Shown: positions 8,820 to 17,540, numbered from the stretch's first letter. The stretch is 64,000 nt of DNA from Weizmannia acidilactici (GCF_008974185.1 NZ_BKZP01000007.1:1-64000), one strand, 5' to 3'. Made by a program: numbers and translations. The notes: a model not told the origin generated them from the sequence alone.

Positions 8820-9422
8820 ATGGCTCGTTATACCGGCCCAAGCTGGAAATTATCCCGCCGTCTTGGCATTTCTTTAAGCGGTACTGGAAAAGAATTAGAA
8901 AAACGCCCTTATGCGCCAGGCCAACACGGCCCGAACCAGCGAAAAAAATTATCTGAATATGGCTTGCAATTGCAAGAAAAACAAAAGCTTCGCCATATGT
9001 ACGGCGTAAATGAGCGCCAATTCCGCAATACTTTCGCAAAAGCCGGCAAAATGCAAGGTAAACACGGCGAAAACTTTATGATCCTTTTGGAGTCCCGTTT
9101 GGACAACCTTGTTTACCGCCTTGGTTTGGCACGCACACGCCGCCAGGCACGCCAGCTTGTGAACCACGGCCACATTCTCGTTGACGGCCGTCGCGTTGAT
9201 ATTCCGTCTTACCGTGTAACACCTGGCCAAACGATCGGCGTTCGCGAAAGATCCCGCAACTTGGATGTCATCAAAGAAGCAATCGAAACGACAACTTTTG
9301 TTCCGGATTACCTTTCTTTTGATGCAGACAAGCTGGAAGGGATCTACACCCGCCTGCCTGAACGCTCGGAACTTCCGGCTGAAATTAACGAATCGCTGAT
9401 CGTTGAGTTTTATTCCCGTTAA
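8820..9422 (+). CDS. rpsD: 30S ribosomal protein S4
   Basis: S4 is a primary 16S rRNA-binding protein of the small subunit. This 200-residue protein begins [19 protein letters not shown] and carries the S4 RNA-binding domain (about 90-155, with [30 protein letters not shown]). Length and sequence fit the Bacillus family. GGAGGAG lies just upstream of ATG 8820. It is a stand-alone transcription unit with its own promoter, structured leader and terminator, as in B. subtilis. Confidence 0.98.
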   Translation: MARYTGPSWKLSRRLGISLSGTGKELEKRPYAPGQHGPNQRKKLSEYGLQLQEKQKLRHMYGVNERQFRNTFAKAGKMQGKHGENFMILLESRLDNLVYRLGLARTRRQARQLVNHGHILVDGRRVDIPSYRVTPGQTIGVRERSRNLDVIKEAIETTTFVPDYLSFDADKLEGIYTRLPERSELPAEINESLIVEFYSR

Positions 9423-9434
9423 TTGGACGGCTGC

Positions 9435-9472
9435 GCAAAAAACCCCAAGCCATTATGGTTTTGGGGTTTTTG
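9435..9472 (+). terminator. Terminator of rpsD
   Basis: The stem AAAAACCCCAA (9438-9448) / TTGGGGTTTTT (9461-9471) with a pairable inner loop lies 13 bp after the rpsD stop and ends in a T tract. Confidence 0.9.
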
Positions 9473-9613
9473 CATAGAGGGATTTTTTTATCCAAAAAAT
9501 CTATATTACGAATATCGAGATTACGATAGCAGCGTTTTAATTGATAAATGAATATTTAAATTTGCCGATCAGTTTTTTCATAGGACACAATAGAAAAAAG
9601 GGGTGGCAGTAGA

Positions 9614-9946
9614 ATGAGGGTATCAGGAATGATGGGAATCTTATTGGGCATTCAAGCATTGCTGCTCTATTTAAACCCGTTAAACCTTCCGATCCAGTCA
9701 GATACAAGGGTCATCATATGCTTAACGGTTGCAGCAAGTATTCTATATATCATCGCAGCTTCCGCTGATTTGCAACCGAAACGGGCCATCCACATTTTGG
9801 GAGGAGTCATCGCCGCGGCAGTCATCGCCCAAATCGTGCTGGACGCTTTCCAAAATTCGTTTTTTGCCTATACCTTTTTTATTTACGGCAGCCTTGTGTT
9901 TTTCAATAGTTTATTATTTTTGATCGCTTTTTCTATATTTTCCTAA
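9614..9946 (+). CDS. Small four-segment membrane protein, function unknown
   Basis: The 110-residue product is strongly hydrophobic, with about four predicted membrane segments (roughly 6-20, 31-49, 60-80 and 84-108) and few charged residues. AGGGGTGG lies 8 bases upstream of ATG 9614. I do not recognise a family. It is alone between the rpsD terminator and the nrd terminator, so it is probably monocistronic. A weak promoter-like TTGCCG near 9563 precedes it, but that assignment is poor. Confidence 0.7.
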   Translation: MRVSGMMGILLGIQALLLYLNPLNLPIQSDTRVIICLTVAASILYIIAASADLQPKRAIHILGGVIAAAVIAQIVLDAFQNSFFAYTFFIYGSLVFFNSLLFLIAFSIFS

Positions 9947-9997
9947 ATTTTCTGATCAAAAACACCGCTGTAATAAAATTGCACAACAAAATGTAAG

Positions 9998-10056
9998 GCA
10001 ACAAAGAAGACGAATCCGAATCCAAAATCCGAATTTCGGCCGTCTTTTTTGTTTGC
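9998..10056. terminator. Bidirectional terminator between the 9614 gene and the nrd operon
   Basis: GCAACAAAGAAGACG (9998-10012) can pair with CGTCTTTTTTGTTTGC (10041-10056), with an inner GAATCC/GGATT-like region. T-rich ends on both strands suit the two convergent units. Confidence 0.75.
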
Positions 10057-10083
10057 CCTTCAATATGGAAAGTATCATTGATA

Positions 10084-11121
10084 TTAAAGCTCGTCAAACC
10101 CGTTCAAATCGCTTACTTTTGTGTACTGGCGCGATTTTTGTTCAAAAAAATCGGTTTTTGTGCCGTCAAAATTGTCAAGATAGGCGCGGATCCACTTCAT
10201 CGGGTTCCGGACATTTTCCGGATAGATTTCACTTAAGCCGATCATGCGCAGCATTTTGTTTGCCCGATATTGTATAAAACCGGCCATTTCCTCCAAATCG
10301 ATCCCCTCTACATCAGAAAGGACATACTGCGACCATTCCGTTTCCAGTTCGACCGACCGCTTGAATTGGGCATACACCCAATTTGCAAACCCCTCCGTAT
10401 TCAATTCCGGATTTTCCGCCAATGCCGCGCGGATCAGTTCCGACACAAACCGGCCATGTTCCAGCTCGTCCCGATTGATGTAGCTGATCATCGTTGAGGT
10501 GCCGACCATTTTATTTTGGCGCGCCAAGTTATAAAAGAATGCAAAACCGGAGTAAAAGAACAACCCCTCCAACAAGGTCGAGTACACTAGCGTTTTCAGG
10601 ATGTTTTCGACGGACGGCTCTTTTACAAACCGGTTATATTGCTCCATTAATGCCCGGTTCCGTTTCAGCAGCACGGGATTTGTCCTGCCGATCTCAAATG
10701 CATTGTTCTGTTTTTCCAATGAAACAACAGAAGATAAAATATAGGAATAGCTCTCATTATGGACCGCTTCTTGCTGGGCGATAACAGCCAGGATCGACTG
10801 CACGGACGGATCCGCGGCATAAAGCGACAGAAGCAGCATCGTCCTTGTCTGCGAGGAATCGAGCGTCGCCAGCAGGCTGATGATTTTCAGGAAAGTTTCC
10901 TGTTCCCACTTCGATAACTCCGGAAATTGTTTGATATCCGAGGACATATTGATTTCATCAGACTGCCAGTAATTTCCAAGCAGCCGTTTGTACATTTTAT
11001 ACCAGTGGGGATACGGGAGGTCATTCCAATTGAGTATCCCGCTTGATTTCCCGCCGAAAAGCGCGGTCGCTTTATTTGAATACATGGGCTCTAATGTCTT
11101 CACTTTTTCCTGCAAAAGCAT
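10084..11121 (-). CDS. Ribonucleotide reductase class I beta subunit (NrdB/NrdF type)
   Basis: The beta subunit holds the di-metal cofactor and stable radical that drives reduction of ribonucleotides by the alpha subunit. The metal ligand pattern is complete: D in SSDIKQF, QEAVHNESYSYI (E, H and the radical Tyr four residues after H), E in LLEGLFFYSGF, and E and H in INRDELEH. So this is not a metal-free class Ie variant. Start ATG 11121 follows GGAAGGAG by 9 bases and overlaps the flavodoxin gene by 50 bp, suggesting coupled translation. The protein is 345 residues. I cannot separate subclass Ia from Ib by eye. Confidence 0.92.
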   Translation of the reverse strand: MLLQEKVKTLEPMYSNKATALFGGKSSGILNWNDLPYPHWYKMYKRLLGNYWQSDEINMSSDIKQFPELSKWEQETFLKIISLLATLDSSQTRTMLLLSLYAADPSVQSILAVIAQQEAVHNESYSYILSSVVSLEKQNNAFEIGRTNPVLLKRNRALMEQYNRFVKEPSVENILKTLVYSTLLEGLFFYSGFAFFYNLARQNKMVGTSTMISYINRDELEHGRFVSELIRAALAENPELNTEGFANWVYAQFKRSVELETEWSQYVLSDVEGIDLEEMAGFIQYRANKMLRMIGLSEIYPENVRNPMKWIRAYLDNFDGTKTDFFEQKSRQYTKVSDLNGFDEL

Positions 11122-11548
11122 CTTCCAGCACTCCTTCCAGCCATTTTTCAACTTTCTTCTCTTGGCTCCCTCTAGGGGATTGTTCAATTTTTAAAGGTTC
11201 CCAGCGGCTACCGTAAAATTTCGCGAGTTTAACGGCGGCAAGACAGAACAAGTCATCACCGCCGAACTGCGTGTCGCCTGTACCAAAAACAGCGACATTC
11301 TCCGGCTTATACCCGATTTCGAGGACAAAATCTTTCACTTCATCAGGTGTGCTCCCCATATCCCAAGTAAACGTCCCAATCAGGATGAGATCGTAATGTT
11401 CCGGGTTTACCGGAGGCGAAACACCGATCTGGTACATGTCCACCCGGATGCCGCGCGCTTTAAGCCCTGATTCGATGAGTTCCGCCGTTTCTTTTGTATT
11501 TCCGCTATATGACAAATAAGCGATTAAAACGTTCAGCTTTGACACCAT
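11072..11548 (-). CDS. Flavodoxin encoded inside the ribonucleotide reductase operon
   Basis: This 158-residue FMN-binding protein has the flavodoxin phosphate loop SYSGNTKE near the N-terminus, then IGTFTWDMGSTPDE and FGTGDTQFGGDD, the FMN-contacting loops. It is longer than NrdI (about 130 residues) and does not look like it; it resembles a classical flavodoxin. It overlaps the alpha gene by 16 bp upstream and the beta gene by 50 bp downstream. Start ATG 11548 has GAGGAG 5 bases before it. A role as electron donor for cofactor assembly or enzyme turnover is inferred from position. Confidence 0.87.
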   Translation of the reverse strand: MVSKLNVLIAYLSYSGNTKETAELIESGLKARGIRVDMYQIGVSPPVNPEHYDLILIGTFTWDMGSTPDEVKDFVLEIGYKPENVAVFGTGDTQFGGDDLFCLAAVKLAKFYGSRWEPLKIEQSPRGSQEKKVEKWLEGVLEDAFAGKSEDIRAHVFK

Positions 11549-13767
11549 TCGCACTCCTCTACATCATTTGAAGTGGATCGCACATAATAAGTCGTTTTCA
11601 GGCCTTCCTTCCAAGCCTGGAGGTGAAGATCAAGCAAAACCGCTGCCCGGATGTTATGCGGCACATAAAAATTGAACGAGATGCTTTGGTCGACATGCTT
11701 CTGCCGGGCTGCGTTCTGCCTGACGGACCAGCGCTGGTCGAGCACATAGGCGGATCGTCGATAAACCGCGTAAGTGCGGTAATTTAAATCCGGCGCGGTG
11801 ACCGGCATTTTATAATCCTTTTTCTCCTCAAAGTAAAAAGGCTTGAAAACCGGATCAATGCTCGCGGTGGATCCTGCAATGATGGAGGTCGTCGCGTTCG
11901 GGGCAACCGCCATTAAATAACCATTGCGGATGCCGTATTGTTTCACATCTTTTTCAAGTGCCTTCCAACGTTCACTTGTATAGCCTTTTTCTGCAAAATA
12001 GGCACCTGTGCTCCATTTGCTGCCCGGAAAAACCGGATAGCAGCCTTTTTCTTTGCCCAGTTCCATGCTGCTTTTAATCGTAAGGTAGGCGATGTCTTCA
12101 TACAGCTTGTCCGCGTACTGCACTGCTTCTTCCGATTCCCATTGGATATTTTCTAATGCCAATAAATGATGCCAGCCGAAAGTGCCAAGCCCGACCGCCC
12201 GGTACTTTTGATTGGTGATTTCAACCTGCCTGATTGGAAGGGTGTTGACATCAATGACATTATCAAGCATGCGCATCTGGATTGGGATGAGCCGTTCAAG
12301 CACCCCGTCCGGCACCGCTTTTCCCAAATTGATGGAACTTAAATTACAGACAACAAAATCACCCGACCGGTATTTTTTTACAATCATATTTTCTTTTTCC
12401 ACATATTCTTCCAACCATACCGTCGGGGATTGGTTTTGGGCAATTTCCGTGCACAAATTGGAGCAGTAAATCATCCCCTGATGGCTGTTCGGATTTTTCC
12501 TGTTCACTTCATCACGGTAAAACATGAACGGCGCTCCCGTCTCCAGCTGCGATCTCATGATGCGTTTCATGATTTCAATCGCAGGGACTTTCTTTTTCGA
12601 TTTGAGGTCCGCTTTAATGCACGCTTCATATTTTTCGCGCCACTTGCCGCTTCCTTTTGTTTCATCGTAAAAATCTTCAAGTGAGAACCCCATTGCTTCC
12701 CTGACTTCATGCGGGTCAAACAAGTACCAATCGCCCCTTTTTTCCACCTGTTCCATAAAATAATCCGGGATGCAAACACCGGTGTAGATGTCCCTTGCCC
12801 GCATCCGGTCATCACCGTTGTTTAATTTCAAATCCAAAAAATCTTCAATGTCAAGGTGCCAAACATCCAAATAGACTGTAACCGCCCCTTTCCGCGTCCC
12901 GAGCTGGTCAACGCTGACCGCCGTATTGTTTAACTGCTTGATCCACGGCACAACACCGCTTGACATGCCGCGGAAACCTTTGATGGCACTCCCCCGTGCG
13001 CGGATTTTCCCCATATATACGCCAATTCCGCCGCCGTTTTTTGAAAGTTGGGCAATATCCGTATTGCTGTCATAAATGGATTGCAGGCTGTCATCTACTG
13101 TATCAATAAAGCAACTCGACAGCTGGCTGTAAGTTTTCCCGGCATTGGCGAGTGTCGGAGTCGCAACGGTCATATACAAATGGCTGAGCGCCCAGTACGC
13201 TTCTTTCACATATGCCATCCGTTTTTCCGGCTTTTCATCCTGCATCAGGTACATGGCGATCACCATCCAGCGTTCCTGCGGGAGTTCATAAATGTTTTTT
13301 TCAAAATCCGCGGCAAGATACCGGGTGGCAAGTGTATAAATTCCGGGATACGTAAACAGATAATCCCTTTCCGGCCGGATCCATCCGCCAATTTCTTCGA
13401 TTTCCTTCCTGCTGTATTTGGCGAGCAGATGTGGCGAATAAATGCCTTTTTTCGTCAGTTGTTCAATCAGTTCATAAAAGGGACCGTAACGCTGCTGCGG
13501 ATCGTAATGCCGGTTTGCAGCCGCCTTCATGTAAAGCAGTTGCAGGTAAATCCTGGCCGCAAGGAACGACCAGTCCGCACCGGCTTCATCTACATTTTCG
13601 AGCGCGTATTTGATAAGCAAATCGGTTTTTTCTTCAAGCCGGGCATCCTGATACCAGGCATTTGCAACCTTTTCTTTATACTTTTCGGTTTGAAGATCAA
13701 GTCCGGCCGAAATTTCATCCATCCATTTCAAAACGCCCGCTGCTTGAGTTGAACATAAGTTTTCCAT
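11533..13767 (-). CDS. Ribonucleotide reductase class I alpha (catalytic) subunit
   Basis: This 744-residue catalytic subunit converts ribonucleoside diphosphates to deoxyribonucleotides. Active-site landmarks are LSSCFID (first redox Cys), SNLCTEI with VVCNLSSINLG (radical Cys and partner), APNATTSIIAGSTASIDP, and a C-terminal CEWC pair (C739/C742) that relays electrons from thioredoxin-type donors. Start ATG 13767 follows AAGGAGG by 8 bases. The gene heads an operon with a flavodoxin and the beta subunit. The leader carries a cobalamin riboswitch and terminator and, further up, paired NrdR-like boxes. Confidence 0.95.
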   Translation of the reverse strand: MENLCSTQAAGVLKWMDEISAGLDLQTEKYKEKVANAWYQDARLEEKTDLLIKYALENVDEAGADWSFLAARIYLQLLYMKAAANRHYDPQQRYGPFYELIEQLTKKGIYSPHLLAKYSRKEIEEIGGWIRPERDYLFTYPGIYTLATRYLAADFEKNIYELPQERWMVIAMYLMQDEKPEKRMAYVKEAYWALSHLYMTVATPTLANAGKTYSQLSSCFIDTVDDSLQSIYDSNTDIAQLSKNGGGIGVYMGKIRARGSAIKGFRGMSSGVVPWIKQLNNTAVSVDQLGTRKGAVTVYLDVWHLDIEDFLDLKLNNGDDRMRARDIYTGVCIPDYFMEQVEKRGDWYLFDPHEVREAMGFSLEDFYDETKGSGKWREKYEACIKADLKSKKKVPAIEIMKRIMRSQLETGAPFMFYRDEVNRKNPNSHQGMIYCSNLCTEIAQNQSPTVWLEEYVEKENMIVKKYRSGDFVVCNLSSINLGKAVPDGVLERLIPIQMRMLDNVIDVNTLPIRQVEITNQKYRAVGLGTFGWHHLLALENIQWESEEAVQYADKLYEDIAYLTIKSSMELGKEKGCYPVFPGSKWSTGAYFAEKGYTSERWKALEKDVKQYGIRNGYLMAVAPNATTSIIAGSTASIDPVFKPFYFEEKKDYKMPVTAPDLNYRTYAVYRRSAYVLDQRWSVRQNAARQKHVDQSISFNFYVPHNIRAAVLLDLHLQAWKEGLKTTYYVRSTSNDVEECEWCQS

Positions 13768-13791
13768 GTTTTTCCTCCTTTTTTGAACCAT

Positions 13792-13821
13792 AAAAAAACC
13801 GTCCACCCCGGGGATGAACGG
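13792..13821 (-). terminator. Riboswitch-controlled terminator in the nrd leader
   Basis: On the minus strand CCGTTCATCCCC pairs with GGGGTGGACGG and is followed by TTTTTTT. It lies between the cobalamin aptamer and the alpha-subunit start codon, where an attenuator would sit. Confidence 0.85.
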
Positions 13822-13904
13822 CGAAACCGACAGAAAAACTGCAATATGTATCCATGTTTTCCAATCGTTTCACCTTCCCACACCCCGGAGAATGGAAACT
13901 TCAA

Positions 13905-14083
13905 GCTATGGCAGGTCTCCTGGCTTGTGTATCATCCTACTAAAGCCCTTCCCATACCGCCGCCATGAAGCAGGGGGTACAGTGGATTTGCTCGTTCGTC
14001 CACACTTACAGTTGCGGGGGCAGCTCCAGCTTTCAACTGGATTCCCTTTTAAGGCATTGCAAAAAATGCCACCATCGCCTGAT
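13905..14083 (-). promoter_or_regulatory. Cobalamin riboswitch upstream of ribonucleotide reductase
   Basis: Minus-strand reading shows the cobalamin aptamer hallmarks in order: a GGTGGC-type 5' arm, GGGAA, the B12-box core AGCTGCCCCCGCAACTGTA, CCACTG, GGTATGGGAAGG, and the 3' arm GCCAGGAGACCTGCC. A terminator lies about 85 nt downstream. The arrangement predicts that adenosylcobalamin stops transcription of this B12-independent reductase. B12 riboswitches over class Ia reductase operons are known in Streptomyces. Exact ends were not folded. Confidence 0.93.
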
Positions 14084-14131
14084 ATACCATATTTAGTGTT
14101 TTAATAGCATTAATAATACTACATATTGTTA
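14084..14131 (-). promoter_or_regulatory. Paired NrdR-like boxes at the nrd promoter
   Basis: Two 16-bp boxes, TAACAATATGTAGTAT (14116-14131) and ACACTAAATATGGTAT (14084-14099), match the NrdR consensus acaCwAtATaTwgtgt at 12 and 13 positions. They lie 32 bp start to start, about three helical turns. A possible promoter TTGCTA-18 bp-TAGTAT (14116-14145) overlaps the first box. NrdR normally represses reductase operons through such pairs. Confidence 0.68.
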
Positions 14132-14172
14132 GGTTATCATAGCAAGGAAATTTTTTCAAGAAAAAAATAAAT

Positions 14173-14203
14173 AGAGCCCGCTTTTCACCACAAAAGCAGG
14201 CTA
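14173..14203 (-). terminator. Terminator of guaD
   Basis: AGCCTGCTTTT and AAAAGCGGGCT (minus strand) form a stem with one mismatch, followed by a U-rich tract toward 14160, shortly after the guaD stop. Confidence 0.8.
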
Positions 14204-14226
14204 TAAGGGAGTCTTCTTGAATGGCA

Positions 14227-14697
14227 TTAATAATTGATTTTTATATAAGTATGTTCCCATTCTTCAAATGGAAGCGTGCGGTCCGGGATGTCAACTCGGT
14301 TAAAGCGGATCGCGCGGGCACCGTGGTCTTTTGTAATTTCTTCATAAATAAAAGCATCATCAAATCCCGCATTTGCCGCATCCTTTTGATCGGCGGCAAA
14401 ATAAACTTCTTTCGGCCTCGCCCAGTAGATTGCGCCCAAACACATCGGGCACGGCTCGCAGCTTGAATAAAGGATACAATCGGCAAGCTGGAAAGTTCCA
14501 AGATTTTGGCAAGCATCCCGTATCGCCTGAACTTCCGCGTGGGCAGTCGGATCATTGTTTTTCGTAACGCTGTTTTTTCCGATCCCTACAATTTCACCGT
14601 TTCCATTTACAACAATGGCGGCAAACGGCCCGCCCCCATTTTCGATATTTTCCCTTGCCATTTCAATCGTTACCTTTAAAAAATACGCATGATTCAT
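14227..14697 (-). CDS. guaD: Guanine deaminase
   Basis: GuaD hydrolyses guanine to xanthine in purine salvage. The 156-residue length equals the B. subtilis enzyme, as recalled. The cytidine-deaminase-fold zinc site is complete: DPTAHAEV (His ligand and catalytic Glu) and SCEPCPMCLGAIYWARP (two Cys ligands), followed by AGFDDAFIY, typical of GuaD rather than TadA. Start ATG 14697 was chosen because AAGGGGGG lies upstream at a workable distance; the ATG two codons earlier abuts it. It has its own promoter and terminator. Confidence 0.93.
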   Translation of the reverse strand: MNHAYFLKVTIEMARENIENGGGPFAAIVVNGNGEIVGIGKNSVTKNNDPTAHAEVQAIRDACQNLGTFQLADCILYSSCEPCPMCLGAIYWARPKEVYFAADQKDAANAGFDDAFIYEEITKDHGARAIRFNRVDIPDRTLPFEEWEHTYIKINY

Positions 14698-14718
14698 TCG
14701 CATCCCCCCTTTTTGTTG

Positions 14719-14755
14719 ATTATAACAATAGATCTTCCAATTTTTGAAAAGATCT
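14719..14755 (-). promoter_or_regulatory. guaD promoter with a palindrome between -35 and -10
   Basis: On the minus strand TTCAAA (14743-14748), 18 bp, TATAAT (14719-14724). An inverted repeat AGATCTT-12 bp-AAGATCT (14730-14755) spans the -35 region, a good place for a repressor. The regulator is unknown. Confidence 0.55.
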
Positions 14756-14845
14756 GTTCACAATTCTGACAATAAAAATTCGGGTTGCCGAAAGCGGGGC
14801 AAAACAAAAAGGCGTGATAGATGCCCACGCCCTAAACAAACCGCC

Positions 14846-15844
14846 TTATTTTTTCTTTCCGCTTTTCCGCCACAGCAGCAGCAATGAAACAGCCAGTGCG
14901 CCGGTAAGGAGCGGCTCTTTTTTCAGTTTGTGATCTTTTGTATAAAAAACGTCTTTCACGATGAGATTGATATTTTGCGGGCGTTCGGCCAGACGCCGCA
15001 TATAATAGCCGAACCAATCGTTCCCGAACGGCATATAAGTGGTGAAGTGGTATTTTTCCGCCAATTCGTACTGCATCTCCTGGCGGAAACCGTACAGCAT
15101 CTGAAATTCAAATTTTTCATGGGAAATGTTGTTTTCCCTGATAAAATCCTCCAACGCACGTATGATGTTGTGGTCGTGGGTGGCAATTGATGTGTACGCA
15201 TCGCCGAGCAGCCGTTTTTTTGCTAGTTTTAAATAATTCCTGTCGATTTCAGCCTTCGTTTGGAAAGCAACCGCTTCGCTTTCTTTATAAGCCCCCTTCA
15301 CAATGCGGAGCCGGATATCCTTCAGCTCATCCATCACATCTTCGGCACAGCGCAAATACGCTTGAATCACCGTTCCGACATTGCCGTAATTTTGGAGCAG
15401 GATTTTTAACACATCAATCGTGGCCTGAAAATGGGCATAATCTTCCATGTCAACATTGATAAAAATGCCGTAGTGCTCTGCCCGCGCTAAAATTTCTAAC
15501 ATATTTTGAATGCAAAATTCACGGCTGATATCAAGCCCGAGCTGGGTCAATTTCACCGATACATGGCAATCCAGTTTCTCTTCGCGGATTTTGTCCAGCA
15601 TATTCAATATCTGCCGTTTTGCGGATTCTGCTTCCGTTTTTTCGGACACAAATTCCCCGAGATTGTCGACGGTGCAGCTGATTCCGCGGGCATTCATCTC
15701 CTTGATCGTGCGCGTGACGCTGCCGATATCCGTGCCTGCCACAAATTTTTCGGCCCCGAAGCGGAACCCCCATTTTTGCGCGCTTTTATTTAAAAATTTG
15801 CTGTTTGAGAGGCAGATGAAAAAATCCCTCGTCCAGTTCACCAC
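14846..15844 (-). CDS. putB: Proline dehydrogenase (FAD), with hydrophobic C-terminal tail
   Basis: This flavoenzyme oxidises proline to pyrroline-5-carboxylate, passing electrons to the respiratory quinone pool. The TIM-barrel signature is present, including VSVKLTQLG, DMEDYAHF, RIVKGAYKE, ATHDHNIIRAL, FQMLYGFR and YMPFGNDWFGYYMRRLAERP. The protein is 332 residues, against about 303 in B. subtilis. The extra end contains a hydrophobic run PLLTGALAVSLLLLW followed by lysines, perhaps a membrane tether. Start is one of two tandem GTG codons (15844 or 15841) after AAGGAGGG. It follows rocA by 36 bp and is probably co-transcribed from the sigma-54 promoter. Confidence 0.92.
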   Translation of the reverse strand: MVNWTRDFFICLSNSKFLNKSAQKWGFRFGAEKFVAGTDIGSVTRTIKEMNARGISCTVDNLGEFVSEKTEAESAKRQILNMLDKIREEKLDCHVSVKLTQLGLDISREFCIQNMLEILARAEHYGIFINVDMEDYAHFQATIDVLKILLQNYGNVGTVIQAYLRCAEDVMDELKDIRLRIVKGAYKESEAVAFQTKAEIDRNYLKLAKKRLLGDAYTSIATHDHNIIRALEDFIRENNISHEKFEFQMLYGFRQEMQYELAEKYHFTTYMPFGNDWFGYYMRRLAERPQNINLIVKDVFYTKDHKLKKEPLLTGALAVSLLLLWRKSGKKK

Positions 15845-15880
15845 CAGCTTCCCTCCTTTCTATGGATCCGCCCCAAAGGA

Positions 15881-17428
15881 TTAAAACATTTCCGATACAG
15901 ATTTGGCTTCCATAAACAGCTTCAAATAATCCGGGCCGCCTGATTTTGAATCGGTTCCGGACATTTTGAACCCGCCGAACGGCTGATACCCGACAACGGC
16001 CGCCGTGCACCCGCGGTTAAAATACAAGTTCCCGACATGGAATTCGTAACGAGCGCGCTCCAAATGCTCCCTGTTTTTCGAAATGACAGCGCCTGTCAAT
16101 CCGTATTCCGTGTTATTGGCAATGTCCAGAAGCTCGTCAAAATCCTTCCCTTTTGTAAAGGCAACAACCGGCCCGAAAATTTCTTCCTGCATGATGCGCG
16201 CTTTCGGGTCCACATCTTTAAAGATCGTTGGATGGATAAAGAAGCCTTTTGAATCGTCAGCTTCCCCGCCGAGGACAAGCTTACCTTCTTTTTTGCCGAT
16301 CTCTATATAACTTGTAATCTTGTCATACTGCTTTTGGTTAATCACCGCTCCCATGTAAACATTTTTTTCGGACGGGTCGCCGATCGTTAACTCCTGCGCA
16401 AGCGCAATGGTTTTTTCCAGCACTTCATCATATACATCTTCATGGACAGCAACCCGCGAGCAGGCGGAACATTTCTGCCCGGAAAACCCGAATGCCGAAT
16501 GCACAATTGCATCGGCCGCAAGATCGAGATCAGCTTCCTTATCAACAATAATTGTATCTTTTCCGCCCATTTCGGCCACAACCTGTTTCAAGAACTGCTG
16601 GCCTTTCTGCACTTTCGCGGCCCGTTCATAAATACGCAAGCCCGTCGCCTTGGAACCGGTAAAGTTAATCCAGCGCGTCTCTTTATGGTCGACGAGATAA
16701 TCGCCAATTTCCGCCGGATCCCCTGGCACAAACTGGAGAACGCCTTTCGGGAGCCCTGCTTCTTCAAGAATTTCGACGAGTTTATAGGCAATGACCGGCG
16801 TGTTTTCAGACGGCTTTAACAGCACCGGATTCCCTGCCACAATCGGTGCGACTGTGGTGCCGCAAACAATCGCAAAAGCGAAGTTCCACGGCGGGATCGT
16901 CACGCCCGGCCCGATCGGCTGGTAAAAATATGTATTATGTTCATTTTCCCGCTGCTCCATTTTCTGCCCTTTCGCAAGCTTGAGCATCTCGCGGCCGTAG
17001 TATTCCAGGAAGTCGATCCCTTCCGCCGTATCGCCGTCCGCCTGGCTCCAAGGCTTGCCGGCATCAAAGACAAGCCATGCCGACAGCTCGTGCTTGCGGC
17101 GGCGCGCAATCGCGGCAGCTTTAAACAGCACATTCGCCCGCGCTTCCGGGGACATTTTCCGCCATGTTTGAAACGCTTCATTTGCTCCTTCAAAAGCCAT
17201 TTCGATATGTTTTTTAGCCGCTTTCGATACTTTTCCGACAACCTGCTCTTTATTTGCGGGATTGACAGATATAAGTTGTTCGTCTGTATAAATCCGCTCG
17301 CCATTGATCACGAGCGGGTACTCCCTTCCGAGTTCAGCACGCACTTTTCCGAGTGCCGCTTCAAAAGCCGCGGCATTTTCCGGCTGGTTAAAATCTGTTA
17401 ACGGTTCGTGTTTAAAAAGTAAAACCAA
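15881..17428 (-). CDS. rocA: 1-pyrroline-5-carboxylate dehydrogenase (TTG start)
   Basis: This NAD-dependent aldehyde dehydrogenase converts pyrroline-5-carboxylate/glutamate semialdehyde to glutamate, the second step of proline breakdown. Motifs are [22 protein letters not shown] and the catalytic cysteine in [14 protein letters not shown] place the start at TTG 17428: GGAGG lies 8 bases upstream, translation then begins (M)[12 protein letters not shown] like RocA, and the length becomes 515, identical to B. subtilis as recalled. Longer frames would begin upstream of the sigma-54 promoter. It is first in a rocA-putB operon. Confidence 0.94.
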   Translation of the reverse strand: MVLLFKHEPLTDFNQPENAAAFEAALGKVRAELGREYPLVINGERIYTDEQLISVNPANKEQVVGKVSKAAKKHIEMAFEGANEAFQTWRKMSPEARANVLFKAAAIARRRKHELSAWLVFDAGKPWSQADGDTAEGIDFLEYYGREMLKLAKGQKMEQRENEHNTYFYQPIGPGVTIPPWNFAFAIVCGTTVAPIVAGNPVLLKPSENTPVIAYKLVEILEEAGLPKGVLQFVPGDPAEIGDYLVDHKETRWINFTGSKATGLRIYERAAKVQKGQQFLKQVVAEMGGKDTIIVDKEADLDLAADAIVHSAFGFSGQKCSACSRVAVHEDVYDEVLEKTIALAQELTIGDPSEKNVYMGAVINQKQYDKITSYIEIGKKEGKLVLGGEADDSKGFFIHPTIFKDVDPKARIMQEEIFGPVVAFTKGKDFDELLDIANNTEYGLTGAVISKNREHLERARYEFHVGNLYFNRGCTAAVVGYQPFGGFKMSGTDSKSGGPDYLKLFMEAKSVSEMF

Positions 17429-17470
17429 AGGAAAAACCTCCTTCTCTTCAAGCATTCTGCACATATACCT

Positions 17471-17487
17471 TGCAAAAATCATGCCAA
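17471..17487 (-). promoter_or_regulatory. Sigma-54 (-24/-12) promoter of rocA-putB
   Basis: Minus strand TTGGCATGATTTTTGCA contains TGGCAT, 5 bp, TTGCA, matching the sigma-54 consensus TGGCAC-N5-TTGCW with one change. It places the transcript start about 30 bp before the TTG codon of rocA. The adjacent divergent gene is a sigma-54 activator, which strongly supports the call. Confidence 0.9.
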
Positions 17488-17540
17488 CGAAAATAAGACC
17501 TGCCATCCCAATCATCCGTACTGAAAATAAACCGCTTTCC

